From an uncultured Bacteroidales bacterium (GTDB taxonomy: Bacteria > Bacteroidota > Bacteroidia > Bacteroidales > Bacteroidaceae): 64,000 nucleotides of DNA. The translations under genes were made by a program, and so were the position numbers. The notes under the pieces are model-generated. The model did no database searches. It worked only from the letters and a program-made list of their open reading frames with translations, and was not told the DNA's origin. Location of the stretch: positions 186,001 through 250,000 of the forward strand of contig CADCHQ010000004.1 of the NCBI GenBank assembly GCA_902801325.1, in the 5' to 3' direction. Below, piece by piece: positions 15,904 to 25,578 of the stretch (position 1 is its first letter; every line of letters begins with the position of its first letter).

Positions 15904-16881
15904 TTATACGATGCTCGTGCGCTTCGTGAAGTCTATGATTTCGGGAATATATCCGAAGCAAAGCCCTGTGACGGTGTCGGCACAACCGTAATATACGGCC
16001 AGCCGGCCCGTTTCGGGGTCGTGTAGCGAAGCACAAGGGAAGCACACGTTGGGCACGTCGCCCATCAGTTCGTAAGGCATTTGTGGTGAGATGAGGTAGG
16101 GGCCACTTCGAGCAAGCACACGCCAAGGTTCGTCTAAGTCGAGTAGGGCAGAACCGAAAGAATAAACATAGCCGTTGCAAGAGCGCAGAACGCCGTGATA
16201 CAGGAGAAGCCAACCCTCGCTTGTCTCTATGGGCACTGGTCCTGCACCAATCTTCATGCATTGCCAGGCACTCACTTCGAAGGGCGCAGGAGCCATCACA
16301 TGGCGATGCCTGCCCCAAAATTCCATATCAGGCGATTCGCTATAGAATATGTCGCCAAAGGGCGTATGTCCAGTGTCGCTTGGACGACTAAGCATCGCGT
16401 ATCGTCCGTTAATCTTACGTGGGAAGAGCACACCATTGCGGTTGTAAGGCAGGAAGGCATTTTCCAACACGTGGAAGTCTTGGAAGTCCTCTGTCCAAGC
16501 CACACCAATGGTTGGCCCGTGATAGCCGTTGCACCAAGTTACATAGTAACGATCATCAATCCTGCACACACGTGGGTCGTAGCCGTAGTCTCCCACGATT
16601 TGCAGGGGTTGGGGATCGATGTTCCATTTGATGCCATCGTCGCTAAAGCCCACGTGCAGGGTCATGCGACGGTTGGTGTCGTCGCATCGGAACACGCCTG
16701 CATACCCGTCTCGGAAGGGTACCACAGCGCTGTTGAATATGCTGTTGCTTGTAGGCAACAAATCGCGTGGGATAATGGGGTTCTTCTTTGAACGCCACAT
16801 CACATTATGACAACCTTCCGGGCGTTCTTCCCAAGGCATGTTGGGGAGTGCATTCCCCACGATTTTCAAGTTTTGGCTCAT
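15904..16881 (-). CDS. glycoside hydrolase family 130 protein (mannoside phosphorylase/mannosidase)
   Basis: A 325-aa five-bladed propeller enzyme of GH130, a family of beta-mannoside phosphorylases and mannosidases. Clear family segments are '[16 protein letters not shown]', '[20 protein letters not shown]', '[20 protein letters not shown]', '[12 protein letters not shown]' and '[20 protein letters not shown]', with the catalytic aspartate expected in the 'DPRV' strand. The start is at 16881 (MSQNLKIVG); the longer frame reaches into the MFS gene. It is cytoplasmic, with no signal peptide. The MFS transporter 37 bp upstream on the same strand probably imports the mannoside it cleaves. Phosphorylase versus hydrolase activity cannot be decided by eye. 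Confidence 0.9.
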   Translation of the reverse strand: MSQNLKIVGNALPNMPWEERPEGCHNVMWRSKKNPIIPRDLLPTSNSIFNSAVVPFRDGYAGVFRCDDTNRRMTLHVGFSDDGIKWNIDPQPLQIVGDYGYDPRVCRIDDRYYVTWCNGYHGPTIGVAWTEDFQDFHVLENAFLPYNRNGVLFPRKINGRYAMLSRPSDTGHTPFGDIFYSESPDMEFWGRHRHVMAPAPFEVSAWQCMKIGAGPVPIETSEGWLLLYHGVLRSCNGYVYSFGSALLDLDEPWRVLARSGPYLISPQMPYELMGDVPNVCFPCASLHDPETGRLAVYYGCADTVTGLCFGYIPEIIDFTKRTSIV

Positions 16882-16918
16882 ATCTTTTCTGATTATTTTG
16901 ATTTTCCGATAATTCTGA

Positions 16919-18178
16919 TTACTCCGATACCTCCCCTTCATTCCCCCAAGGCACGAACCAGGTGATGAGCAGGGCAGGGATGGTGCACAGAAGCACGAAG
17001 ACGAAGAAGAGCCTGTATCCCAGCCAGTCGCTCACGAAACCACTCATCATTCCGGGAAGCATGACACCGAGGTTCATGATGCCCGATGCAAAGGCGTAGT
17101 GTGCCATCTGATGCCGTCCTGGTGCCACCTGTTGCATCATGAACAGCGTCAGACCCACGAATCCGAATCCGTAACCGAAGTATTCCAGCACGATGCCACT
17201 GCCGATAATCCACAGGCTTTCAGGCTGATAGAGAGCCAACAGCGTATAGGCGACGAACGGCAGGTTGAACACCAATGCCAAACGGAAAAGCGAACGCTTG
17301 AGTCCACGTCGGGCGATGTAGTATCCTGCTAAAATGCTTCCCAGCACGAAGGCCGCAGCACCAAAGGTCCCATAGCAAAGGCCTATCTGCTGTTCTGTCA
17401 GTCCCAATCCCTGTTCTGCGCGTTCTGCTTTCAGGAAAAGCGGAACTATCTTCATCACAAAGCCTTCGGCAAAGCGGTAGAGAATGATGAAACAGATGTA
17501 ATAGACAATATGTCGCTTGCGGAAGAAATCACGGAAGACAGCCCAAAACTCCACCATCGACGTCCGATGTTCCGTGCGAGGCGTTGCAGGAAGCATGAAG
17601 ATGTGATAGATGCCAAAGCTCGCCATCAGTGCAGCCACAGCAAGCATCACGATTGTCCAGGCCTGAGCTACACCAACGTGGTCGATGAGTACGCCAGCCA
17701 TCGAAACCAGCAATCCCGTGCCCACAATCTTCGCAATATTGTAGAAAGCCCCTTGCCAACCGATGTATTCGGCCTGTTTCTCGCTCGAGAGAACCTGCAT
17801 GTAGACGCCGTCGGCCGCAATGTCGTGCGTGGCTCCACTTAGGGCAACTACGGCCAGCAGGGCTATGGTGACAGCGAAGAACTGAGGGAGATGCAGGGCC
17901 AGGGCAATCATTCCGAACAGCACGCCCGAGAGCAGCTGTGTGGCGATGACAAAGAACTTCTTCGTCCTGTACATCTCCAGCAGAGGGCTCCAAAGCGGTT
18001 TCAGTGTCCAGGGCATCATGATGAGTGATGTCCAGAAGGCAATCTGCGCATCGCTCACACCCATGCCCTTGTACATCAGAGTCGTCACCATATTCAGCAT
18101 CACAAAGGGCAGTCCCATTGCGAAGTACAGCGTCGGTACCCAAGTCTTCGGCGATTTCATAGCATCAGATATTGTCAT
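16919..18178 (-). CDS. MFS transporter, probable oligosaccharide (mannoside) importer
   Basis: A 419-aa integral membrane protein with about 12 hydrophobic segments and MFS features: '[20 protein letters not shown]', '[20 protein letters not shown]' (the loop 2-3 region) and '[16 protein letters not shown]'. It resembles the AmpG-like/sugar MFS carriers that accompany GH130 genes in Bacteroidetes. ATG 18178 ([10 protein letters not shown]) is chosen; the 14 upstream codons lack family similarity. It is first in the MFS-GH130-A1S_2505 unit. A periplasmic mannanase is not seen in this window, so its substrate is inferred only from GH130. Confidence 0.88.
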   Translation of the reverse strand: MTISDAMKSPKTWVPTLYFAMGLPFVMLNMVTTLMYKGMGVSDAQIAFWTSLIMMPWTLKPLWSPLLEMYRTKKFFVIATQLLSGVLFGMIALALHLPQFFAVTIALLAVVALSGATHDIAADGVYMQVLSSEKQAEYIGWQGAFYNIAKIVGTGLLVSMAGVLIDHVGVAQAWTIVMLAVAALMASFGIYHIFMLPATPRTEHRTSMVEFWAVFRDFFRKRHIVYYICFIILYRFAEGFVMKIVPLFLKAERAEQGLGLTEQQIGLCYGTFGAAAFVLGSILAGYYIARRGLKRSLFRLALVFNLPFVAYTLLALYQPESLWIIGSGIVLEYFGYGFGFVGLTLFMMQQVAPGRHQMAHYAFASGIMNLGVMLPGMMSGFVSDWLGYRLFFVFVLLCTIPALLITWFVPWGNEGEVSE

Positions 18179-18297
18179 GTCGCAACAAAAATAGTGGAAA
18201 ATATGCAAACTAAAAAGCATTTCCCCATAAATTTCTCTCCCTTGTCCCCGAGTGCCCTATCCCGACTCCCGGATGGGGCATTATTTATGCTGCCGTT

Positions 18298-18385
18298 GTG
18301 CCACGAATGGCACAAACATGTGCCACCCATGACACGAATCTGTGCCACTAATGGCACGACCCCGTGCCACCAATGGCACAAATCC
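18298..18385. repeat. four-copy 22-bp palindromic repeat array
   Basis: Units at 18298, 18320, 18342 and 18364, each 22 bp: a 16-bp interrupted palindrome GTGCCA-CNNA-TGGCAC followed by 6 bp that differ in each copy (aaacat, gaatct, gacccc, aaatcc). Only the second unit has a mismatch (GACAC). It lies about 120 bp upstream of the MFS gene start. The conserved arm plus variable spacer looks like a row of protein-binding sites on one DNA face (two helical turns apart). Confidence 0.88.
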
Positions 18386-18416
18386 TAAAACATAGTTGTT
18401 GGAATCCGCCCATAAC

Positions 18417-18854
18417 TCAGACAAAGTCGAAACCCTCCTTTGTCACGTCGAACTCGGGCTCATCCTCGAACCCATAGTTGCGGAACACCTGGGCCACCCG
18501 TCGTTGCTGCTCGGGCGAGATAACCCATCGCCCTAGGCGATAGCGGTAGAACTGCCGGCGACTGCCAAATATCGGGAACATCTCCTCGCGCAGGACCTTC
18601 ACCATATACCAGGGCACGTTGGCGAACAACTTAGTCATGCCCCATGCCAGCCTTACCGGTTCGGCGGAAGCAAAGCACGGACACTCGTTGCCCTTGCGCG
18701 TATTAGGCGTCACGCACATCAGCGTTTGCACCTTCTCTGGCACTACCTGTGCCGCCTTCCAGCGCAGGCACTCCTCCTTCATTGGACAATCGTTTTGGAA
18801 ACACACGGCCCACTTCTTGGGCACGTCGGGATAAGATAAAGTTTTCATGTTCAT
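18417..18854 (-). CDS. DUF6078-like cysteine-containing protein
   Basis: A 145-aa soluble protein resembling the Prevotellaceae-typical DUF6078 family. The N-terminal half has a cysteine pattern 'CFQNDCPMKEECLRW' and then 'LMCVTPN...NECPCF', which may bind zinc or an Fe-S cluster. The C-terminal part ('FPIFGSRRQFYRYRLGRW', 'SPEQQRRVAQVFRNYGF') is basic and helical. Start ATG 18854 (MNMKTLSYPD) or 18848. It is divergent from the Wadjet operon, sharing the 425-bp intergenic region with repeated CAGTAGATT motifs. The function is unknown. Confidence 0.72.
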   Translation of the reverse strand: MNMKTLSYPDVPKKWAVCFQNDCPMKEECLRWKAAQVVPEKVQTLMCVTPNTRKGNECPCFASAEPVRLAWGMTKLFANVPWYMVKVLREEMFPIFGSRRQFYRYRLGRWVISPEQQRRVAQVFRNYGFEDEPEFDVTKEGFDFV

Positions 18855-18980
18855 TTCCTTTAATGATTAATGAATAAATGCCAACTCTCACAGTCTCCTA
18901 TAAGACTACCACAAAGGTAAGCATTTTTTCAGTGATATGCAAGTCTTTCACCCACTTTCTCACCAATAATCAGCTGATTT

Positions 18981-19066
18981 CAGTAGATTTTAAAACCCAA
19001 TCTACTGCATTGCATCAACTTGATAGCCAAAATGTTAAACCGCCATTACAGTAGATTCAGTAGATT
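18981..19066. promoter_or_regulatory. cluster of CAGTAGATT motifs upstream of the Wadjet operon
   Basis: Direct copies of CAGTAGATT at 18981-18989, 19049-19057 and 19058-19066 (the last two abutting), and one inverted copy AATCTACTG at 18999-19007. Four exact 9-mers in 86 bp is far beyond chance. They sit between the divergent DUF6078 and jetA genes, so they are candidate operator sites for either. A GCGCGCACGCGCGCG stretch (19086-19100) follows. Confidence 0.6.
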
Positions 19067-19186
19067 TTTGCTCAAAAAAAATTGAGCGCGCACGCGCGCG
19101 TAATCAAAGGACATCGAAATAACGCTTGAATCACGCCTTTTCCAGATCTTTGAAGCAGGTCTTATTCGCAAGTTTTTCCTATGTGC

Positions 19187-19238
19187 CTAAATTAAACTTT
19201 TAAACTTTTAAACCTTTAAACTTTTATTCGTATATTTG
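19187..19238 (+). promoter_or_regulatory. Wadjet operon promoter with AAACTTTT repeats
   Basis: TATATTTG (19231-19238) is a TAnnTTTG element 41 nt upstream of the jetA ATG. Directly before it the sequence repeats (T)AAACTTTT four times (19192-19227), an AT-rich run occupying the -15 to -50 region. Translation from the GTG at 19238 would start inside the promoter, so the ATG at 19280 is the start. Confidence 0.55.
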
Positions 19239-19279
19239 TGGGCGAAAAGATATTCCTTATATTAAGGGTATTAGATACT

Positions 19280-20479
19280 ATGGAACCACTAACTCATTTC
19301 CGTACCATCGAAGAACTTGTCAAAGTAATGGACAGGGAGAAGACCTTGTTTCGCGACATGTTTGAGCGACGCAAGTCCTTAGCTTATAGAACGGACTTTG
19401 CGATGGAAATAGTTGACTACAAACGCGAGCGAGTTCAATACCTCATTGATCATGGCGTTATTCATGAGAATGGAGATTTTCTGGAGATGGAGGATGTTTA
19501 TGTCCAGTTCTTTGAAGATGTTCTCGACATGAATGAAGAAATAAGCGTTGCAAGTGTTCAAGAGTATATAAATGCATTAAAGGAGAATATTCAATATTAT
19601 CTTGAAGAAACCAATGAACATAGAAAGGGGCAATATCAAAGCAATGTAAGAAAGACACTTCGTCGTATAGGACTGAGAACTCTGAAAAATATAATTGACT
19701 TAAAACACAAAGTTGACACTACCTATAAGCAGGTTCCCAACTACAAGGTTAAGATATTGCAACTTAACAATTTGGATGAAAAACGCAAGGGCATTAAGGT
19801 CTTGATGCAAGAATGCGAGAAAACTATTGAGTCGGAAGTGATATTCTTTCGAATGGCAACAGACCCTGAAATGCAACGTACCATTTTGGACGTTAGAAAT
19901 GACTTTACAGAGGCCGACCATAATCTTCTTGAAATAGAGCGTCAGATTATTGAATATATCAACCAGATTGAGCAACAAAGCATATTGCAGAAAAAGGTTA
20001 GACGATTGAAGTATCTAAAGGACCAGCTTACATGGAGGGAAGACACTAATGTAGAACGAATTCTTTTAGACAAAAATCCATTATGGATGGAAAAACGTCC
20101 TTACAATCGTTTTTTCCTATCGATAGAAATGCTTAGGAGTAATGAAGACGCTCATGCTCTCATTCGTAAGATAGTGATTAAGAATGATGTACGACGTCTT
20201 GGACGAACTGAAGCCGCCCCCCTGGATGAGGAATTCATGAAGGAGGAAATTGAACAAATACCTACAGTAAATACAAGAAAAATATGGGAATCGTTCAGAG
20301 CACAGAGCGAAAACTTGTTTTCCTTTATCAAGGACTATCCCTACCAAGTACCTCGGACATTAGACGACCATATCATTTTATTTTGTCAGTTAGCCACCCA
20401 GTATAGTGACGAACTGCTAATTACCGAAAATTACGAAAAGTTTGATAAAGTAGAATATGCACTGATATATGCGAAGTAA
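19280..20479 (+). CDS. jetA: Wadjet anti-plasmid system kleisin-like subunit JetA
   Basis: A 399-aa, mostly helical protein, first of four overlapping genes. By position, length and layout it corresponds to JetA, the MukF/kleisin-like subunit that bridges the SMC heads and recruits JetB. The N-terminus 'FRTIEELVKVMDREKTLFRD' and 'VQYLIDHGVIHENGDFLEME' look like a winged-helix region, followed by long helices and a C-terminal segment. It overlaps jetB by 11 nt. There is no signal peptide or membrane segment. The family is recognised through the operon and its general architecture; the individual sequence is divergent, so the subtype is not assigned. Confidence 0.8.
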   Translation: MEPLTHFRTIEELVKVMDREKTLFRDMFERRKSLAYRTDFAMEIVDYKRERVQYLIDHGVIHENGDFLEMEDVYVQFFEDVLDMNEEISVASVQEYINALKENIQYYLEETNEHRKGQYQSNVRKTLRRIGLRTLKNIIDLKHKVDTTYKQVPNYKVKILQLNNLDEKRKGIKVLMQECEKTIESEVIFFRMATDPEMQRTILDVRNDFTEADHNLLEIERQIIEYINQIEQQSILQKKVRRLKYLKDQLTWREDTNVERILLDKNPLWMEKRPYNRFFLSIEMLRSNEDAHALIRKIVIKNDVRRLGRTEAAPLDEEFMKEEIEQIPTVNTRKIWESFRAQSENLFSFIKDYPYQVPRTLDDHIILFCQLATQYSDELLITENYEKFDKVEYALIYAK

Positions 20480-21023
20480 AACTCAACAAATATTTGAACG
20501 GCTTAACAAGGGAAGCTTCCTCTCCGTCGATAGTATCGATGCTGATGAGAAACACCTTTATGACGAGATTGAAGAAAACTATGCTGAATATGAGGCGTAT
20601 TTTCAGGAACTTGGCATCCAATTAGTGGGTGGTGATGGATATTATTATTTTGCTCGTAATCAGGAAGCCAAACAAACCATTGAGCAAAAGTTACAGAGCT
20701 TTGCCCAATGGATTGACATTTTGGATTTCTTGAAAACTTATGATATCGCATTTTCAACGGGTTTTCATTTCAGTGCCACTCATATCATTGAGCGTATCAA
20801 GTTAGATTTAGAACTACGCGATAAGGCTCGCAAACTGTTCCGCAAGCAAAATACGAATCAAGAAATCATTGAAAAACTCATCGATGAATTAACCAATATC
20901 GGCTTTGCCGAACTGATTGATGAAGAGGATGGAACTTACAAAGTGACATCAGCTTTCCGTTATGCAGAGGAGATGGTAAATCTTATCACTATTTTTAATG
21001 AGGAAGATACTTCTGAGCTATGA
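20469..21023 (+). CDS. jetB: Wadjet KITE-like subunit JetB
   Basis: A 184-aa protein with winged-helix character: 'GSFLSVDSIDADEKHLYDEI', the hairpin region 'LGIQLVGGDGYYYFARNQEA' and a second wing near 'FAELIDEEDGTYKVTSAF'. In size and order it matches JetB, the MukE/KITE-type subunit that binds the kleisin. It starts inside the jetA 3' end (11-nt overlap) and its stop overlaps the jetC start by 4 nt, consistent with coupled translation of one complex. Confidence 0.8.
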   Translation: MRSKTQQIFERLNKGSFLSVDSIDADEKHLYDEIEENYAEYEAYFQELGIQLVGGDGYYYFARNQEAKQTIEQKLQSFAQWIDILDFLKTYDIAFSTGFHFSATHIIERIKLDLELRDKARKLFRKQNTNQEIIEKLIDELTNIGFAELIDEEDGTYKVTSAFRYAEEMVNLITIFNEEDTSEL

Positions 21024-24000
21024 GACACCTAAATAAAATAATATTCCTACAGAGTGCAAATATCCCTTATGCAGAGGTGCTGCTTGACGGAAACGTGCAT
21101 TTTTCTGGAACACAGGGCGTTGGAAAGAGTACAGTTTTAAGAGCTCTACTCTTCTTCTATAATGCTGACAAAATGAGGTTGGGCATTCAACAAGGCCAAA
21201 AATCGTTTGAGGAGTTTTATTTCCGTCACAGCAATTCATATATAGTATATGAAGTAAAAACCGACCAAAGTGCATATACGATTTTGACACTCCGGAGTCA
21301 AGGGAAGGCTGTATTCCGTTTCATTGACGCCCCCTATCGGAGGGAATGGTTTGTGGGAGATGATGGTAAGATTGAAAGCGACTGGATACGTATCCGTTCA
21401 AAAATAACAGAATCAGGTGCGGAGATTAGCAATCTTATAGACACTTATGAACAATATCGCAACATCATCTTCGGAAACACACACGACCGTAGTCATCGTT
21501 ATGACAAATATGCACTAGTTAAGAGCTCGAAATACCAAAATATTCCTCGAAGCATTCAAAACGTTTTTTTAAATAGTAAACTTGACGCAGACTTTGTAAA
21601 AAACACTATAATTCAGTCAATGACTGAAGTAGAGGCCTCTATTGATTTGACTCCTTATCGACGTTTGGTATCTGAGTTTGAACGTGAATTTGAGGAAATT
21701 GAGTGTTGGTATAAAAAGGATTCCAATGGCGATATTTTGGTTAGAACCAAAGCATCGAAAGTAATTGATACATATCGCCTGCTTGTCGCCCTTGAACATC
21801 AGATACGACAAACATGGCATCAGTTGAATTATGCCGTCAAACAAACACATGAGCAAAAACCAATTCTGGAGGATGAAATTCGTGGCATAAAGGAAGAATT
21901 GGGACGAATCAGCGAAAAACGAAAAGGACTTGATGAGAAATTTAAGCAGGAGCATGAAGAACTACGAAAAGAAATCAATAATTGCGACCTGCGTTTGAGC
22001 GATATTGAGAAAAAGCGCAAATACTACAACAACATTCGTATCGACGAAATCATAGCTTTAAATGAGCAAGAACCAAAGTTCAAAAGTGAGAGAACTCAAA
22101 AGGAAAGGCAGTTGCAGGCGCTTGAAGAACAATACAATGACGTAACTCAAAAATACCGTATTCTTTATGACATGCTGGATAGCGAATGGGGGAAAATCAA
22201 ACAGTCTTTAGAAGAAGAACTTCAACGTTTTCGCGACAGCATTCAAACGAAGAGGGACGAAGTCACATCTGTTCGAAACGAAAAAGACAAAACCCTACTA
22301 AACGCTTATGAACAGTGGCTCTCTTCATCAAATGAACGATTATCAACATTGCACGAAGAGAAAAGCCGGGCTGATAAGCGCTTAGCTGAACTTGATTATT
22401 GGCATCCACTGGAAAAAGAGTTGTCAGCCTGCAAGGAAGAGATTCGCCAACTGGAAAATAACGAGGATAGTCTTAAAAATCAGTTGGAATCTGCTGGCAA
22501 GGAACTAAATAGTATTCGGCAAGAAGGGCAGATGAAATGTGAAAAAGAGGAAAATGAATTTGCCCGGCATAAAGAAAAGTTGCAAGAAGAGATAAATAAG
22601 GCGAAAGAAGAACTTACAAAAATTGAAGAAATACTTTCTCGTTGGAATGGTTCGCTATATGAGTGGCTGAGTCAGAACAAACCAGGATGGGAGGAAAATA
22701 TAGGTAAAATTGTGGATGAGCAACAAGTTCTGTATGCCCAAGGACTTTCGCCAATCTTATCAGATGGGAATAGTTTGTTTGGAGTTGATATCAACTTGGA
22801 CGCCATCCCTGTGCATCATCGTACACCTGATGAATATCGCGCTTTGCAAAAAGAACAAAAGGCGCAAATCGCAAAAATAAAGAAGGATTTAGAGGAACTT
22901 GAGGATAACTACAAAAAGAAAGTTGAATCAATAAACCGGAGTTATAATAAAATCATATCGGAATTAAAACAGAAAGAAACCAATCTAAGGTTTGAGTTGG
23001 AGCAAATTCCGACTAAATTAAAGGATAAGAAAACCATACTACACCAATTAGATTTAGAGGAAAAAGAAAAGGTCAGTGCAGAACGGATGAAACGCACTGC
23101 AGCCTATGAGGATGCTATATTGCGATTGGATAGAGAAAATACGGCTCGCAAAGAGCAACTACATAAATATGATGGTGAGAAGAAAGAAGTTGAAAAGGAG
23201 TATAAACTTAAGATAGCAGAATTGCAGAAGCAATATGACGATTTTAAACACAATAACACCATCGAAAAAGAGGAGAAGAAAAAAACCATTGATGAAAGGA
23301 AATCAATATATGAAGAGCAAGAGCGTAATGAATTGAAGGGGAAAGGGGCAGATACCAAAGCCATCCAACTTTGCAAACAGGATATTGAAACCCTGAAGCA
23401 GACTCTCGATAAGATTGAAAAAGAACGTTCGAAAGTCTTCGAATACAGAAAGGACGAGAGGGAACTTTTTGTTCATGAGTCCGAATACGTTGAAAACAAA
23501 AGGCGTTTTGAAGCTAAAGAAGCCTTGGCAAATGAGGAATATGAGAGTCAGAAGAAAAGCCTTGATGCAGAAAAGATTGAGAAGCTAGAACAGCAAAAGA
23601 GCAAGGAGGCAGCTGTAAATGTGATGAATGAAGGGTTAAAGCAATATGAACAGCTTTGTAAAATTGAAAATATTATCCCTGAATCTTTTTATCAGGACAA
23701 TGCTACAATGCCTTCGACCCTTCCCTGTACAGAGTTGGTCCCCCAGATGCGAGGTGCAGTTAACAAGAAACGACAGAAGATGACAGAATTGAAAAATGCT
23801 ACCAACTCTTTCAATAGTCATTTCGGTCCCAAAAATACTTTCAGTTTCATCACGCCACAGGAGGATAAAGAGTATCTTGATTTTGCAGTAAACCTACAAG
23901 ATTTTATTGAAAATGATAAGATAGACACATATCGTTCACTCCTAAGCGAACATTATAAAGACATACTTAACAGCATATCACGCGAAATTGGCGCGCTAAT

Positions 24001-24676
24001 GAACCACACCGCAACAGTTCACGACATAATTAAGGATATAAACAACGATTTCCAGAAACGTAATTTTGCAGGAGTGATTCAAAGCATCGAACTCCGTGCA
24101 GAAAATTCGCAAGACAGAATAATAAAACTATTGTGCAAGATTCAAGAATTCACCTCGCAAAACTCATACAACATGGGAGAGGTCAACTTATTCTCTAGTA
24201 ATGAACACGACAGCATAAACTCTCAAGTGGTTGAATACCTGAAAAAATTCATGAAGCAACTCCTGAAAGAACCTTCGCGTACTGAAATTAGCCTTTCCGA
24301 TGCGTTCAGTTTGCAGTTCCGCGTAAAGGAGAATGACAATGATACAGGATGGGTAGAGCGCATCAATAATGTGGGTTCTGACGGGACAGATATTCTTGTA
24401 AAGGCTATGGTCAACATTATGCTAATTAATGTATTTAAGACAAGGGCGTCTCGGCAGAATGGTGATTTCTTCATCCACTGCATGATGGACGAAATTGGGA
24501 AACTACACCCAAACAACGTCAAGGGCATCTTAAAGTTTGCTAACGACAGAAACATATATCTCATAAACAGTTCTCCTATGGGATTCAATTCACCCTCATA
24601 TAAATACAATTATTTGCTGACCAAGGACGGCAAGTCGCAAACACATATTGCACGTATAGCGACAATTGATGCATGA
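21020..24676 (+). CDS. jetC: Wadjet SMC-like ATPase JetC
   Basis: A 1218-aa MukB-like SMC protein, the motor that extrudes plasmid DNA loops. The Walker A motif 'GTQGVGKST' is at residues 30-38; long coiled-coil arms run from about 250-540 and 620-960; between them is a globular hinge ('GSLYEWLSQNKPGWEENIGK', 'YAQGLSPILSDGNSLFGVDI'). The C-terminal head has an ABC-signature-like 'NVGSDGTDILVKAMVNIML' (about 1117) and Walker B 'FFIHCMMDEIGKLHP' with D1157-E1158. All ATPase parts are present and the frame is intact. It overlaps jetB and jetD by 4 nt each. In characterised Wadjet systems the complex recognises small circular DNA by loop extrusion and passes it to JetD for cutting. Confidence 0.92.
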   Translation: MRHLNKIIFLQSANIPYAEVLLDGNVHFSGTQGVGKSTVLRALLFFYNADKMRLGIQQGQKSFEEFYFRHSNSYIVYEVKTDQSAYTILTLRSQGKAVFRFIDAPYRREWFVGDDGKIESDWIRIRSKITESGAEISNLIDTYEQYRNIIFGNTHDRSHRYDKYALVKSSKYQNIPRSIQNVFLNSKLDADFVKNTIIQSMTEVEASIDLTPYRRLVSEFEREFEEIECWYKKDSNGDILVRTKASKVIDTYRLLVALEHQIRQTWHQLNYAVKQTHEQKPILEDEIRGIKEELGRISEKRKGLDEKFKQEHEELRKEINNCDLRLSDIEKKRKYYNNIRIDEIIALNEQEPKFKSERTQKERQLQALEEQYNDVTQKYRILYDMLDSEWGKIKQSLEEELQRFRDSIQTKRDEVTSVRNEKDKTLLNAYEQWLSSSNERLSTLHEEKSRADKRLAELDYWHPLEKELSACKEEIRQLENNEDSLKNQLESAGKELNSIRQEGQMKCEKEENEFARHKEKLQEEINKAKEELTKIEEILSRWNGSLYEWLSQNKPGWEENIGKIVDEQQVLYAQGLSPILSDGNSLFGVDINLDAIPVHHRTPDEYRALQKEQKAQIAKIKKDLEELEDNYKKKVESINRSYNKIISELKQKETNLRFELEQIPTKLKDKKTILHQLDLEEKEKVSAERMKRTAAYEDAILRLDRENTARKEQLHKYDGEKKEVEKEYKLKIAELQKQYDDFKHNNTIEKEEKKKTIDERKSIYEEQERNELKGKGADTKAIQLCKQDIETLKQTLDKIEKERSKVFEYRKDERELFVHESEYVENKRRFEAKEALANEEYESQKKSLDAEKIEKLEQQKSKEAAVNVMNEGLKQYEQLCKIENIIPESFYQDNATMPSTLPCTELVPQMRGAVNKKRQKMTELKNATNSFNSHFGPKNTFSFITPQEDKEYLDFAVNLQDFIENDKIDTYRSLLSEHYKDILNSISREIGALMNHTATVHDIIKDINNDFQKRNFAGVIQSIELRAENSQDRIIKLLCKIQEFTSQNSYNMGEVNLFSSNEHDSINSQVVEYLKKFMKQLLKEPSRTEISLSDAFSLQFRVKENDNDTGWVERINNVGSDGTDILVKAMVNIMLINVFKTRASRQNGDFFIHCMMDEIGKLHPNNVKGILKFANDRNIYLINSSPMGFNSPSYKYNYLLTKDGKSQTHIARIATIDA

Positions 24677-25551
24677 TGCAAGTCTCGAAATCTTTGATAA
24701 CAACGCTGCAAATACTTATTGCTGGAGGACGCGTGGCAGCAAGTAAACTGAGAGAAGACTTTGCTCGTGAATTAATGTCAGAGGGTTTTATTACAGTACA
24801 CTCTCACGGTAGCAGACGCACATTTAGCGCAATAAATACGAAAGCACTAAAGGATTACCTGACATCCCGATATGAAAGTCTGCGATTTCTCGAAAGCAAC
24901 AACTTTAGCAGTTGGGATAAAGAAATTCTTTCGCGTTCGGAGTTGGCCACAGATACAGGGAACTCGAAGTTAGTTAAAGTTCGTTCTTGCCCTGGATTTC
25001 CAATCAATTCATTTGAACCCATCAAGTGCCTATTGTGTGGGAGTGAATTCGTTGTATGCCCTCCTAACGGCAGTTTCATGTTTGTCGATAACTGGCAGTC
25101 TTTCATCATTCCTAAAGATGTTGTAGTTGTGGGAATCGAAAACATGGAGAATTTTCGCATGATTCGTGAACAAAGAGCAATGTTTGAATCTCAAATAGGT
25201 ATGCATAGCTTTATTTTTGTTTCTCGGTATCCACAATCAACAGATCTCCGTAAATGGTTACAAAGAATACCTAATCGTTATGTACATTTTGGGGACTTTG
25301 ATTTGGCCGGAATAAATATCTTCATAACAGAGTTCCAAAAATATCTTGGTGAGAGGTCTTCATTCTTTATTCCTTCCGATATTGAGGAAAGACTTGCCAA
25401 GGGTTCAAACGAGCGATATGATGCTCAATATAGTAGGTTCAATCAGGTTCATACTGATGAACCATATTTGCAACGGCTGATAGACCTTATTAACAAATAT
25501 CATCGAGGGTATGACCAAGAAGGTTTAATTAGCCTTTCTACTAAGATATAA
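24673..25551 (+). CDS. jetD: Wadjet TOPRIM nuclease JetD (short form)
   Basis: A 292-aa nuclease subunit related to topoisomerase VI A. The N-terminus is winged-helix-like ('LITTLQILIAGGRVAASKL', 'VHSHGSRRTFSAIN'). The TOPRIM part has the glutamates E156/E159 in 'VVVVGIENMENFRM' and the DxD pair D208/D210 in 'RYVHFGDFDLAGINIF', the expected metal-binding residues for DNA cleavage. The C-terminal 'HRGYDQEGLISL' matches the end of JetD-type proteins. It is distinctly shorter than the roughly 380-400 aa of the best-studied JetD, with less sequence before the TOPRIM core. Four-nt overlap with jetC; last gene of the operon, no clear terminator seen. Confidence 0.85.
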   Translation: MMQVSKSLITTLQILIAGGRVAASKLREDFARELMSEGFITVHSHGSRRTFSAINTKALKDYLTSRYESLRFLESNNFSSWDKEILSRSELATDTGNSKLVKVRSCPGFPINSFEPIKCLLCGSEFVVCPPNGSFMFVDNWQSFIIPKDVVVVGIENMENFRMIREQRAMFESQIGMHSFIFVSRYPQSTDLRKWLQRIPNRYVHFGDFDLAGINIFITEFQKYLGERSSFFIPSDIEERLAKGSNERYDAQYSRFNQVHTDEPYLQRLIDLINKYHRGYDQEGLISLSTKI

Positions 25552-25578
25552 GTGTGACGATAATAATAATGTAAAACT

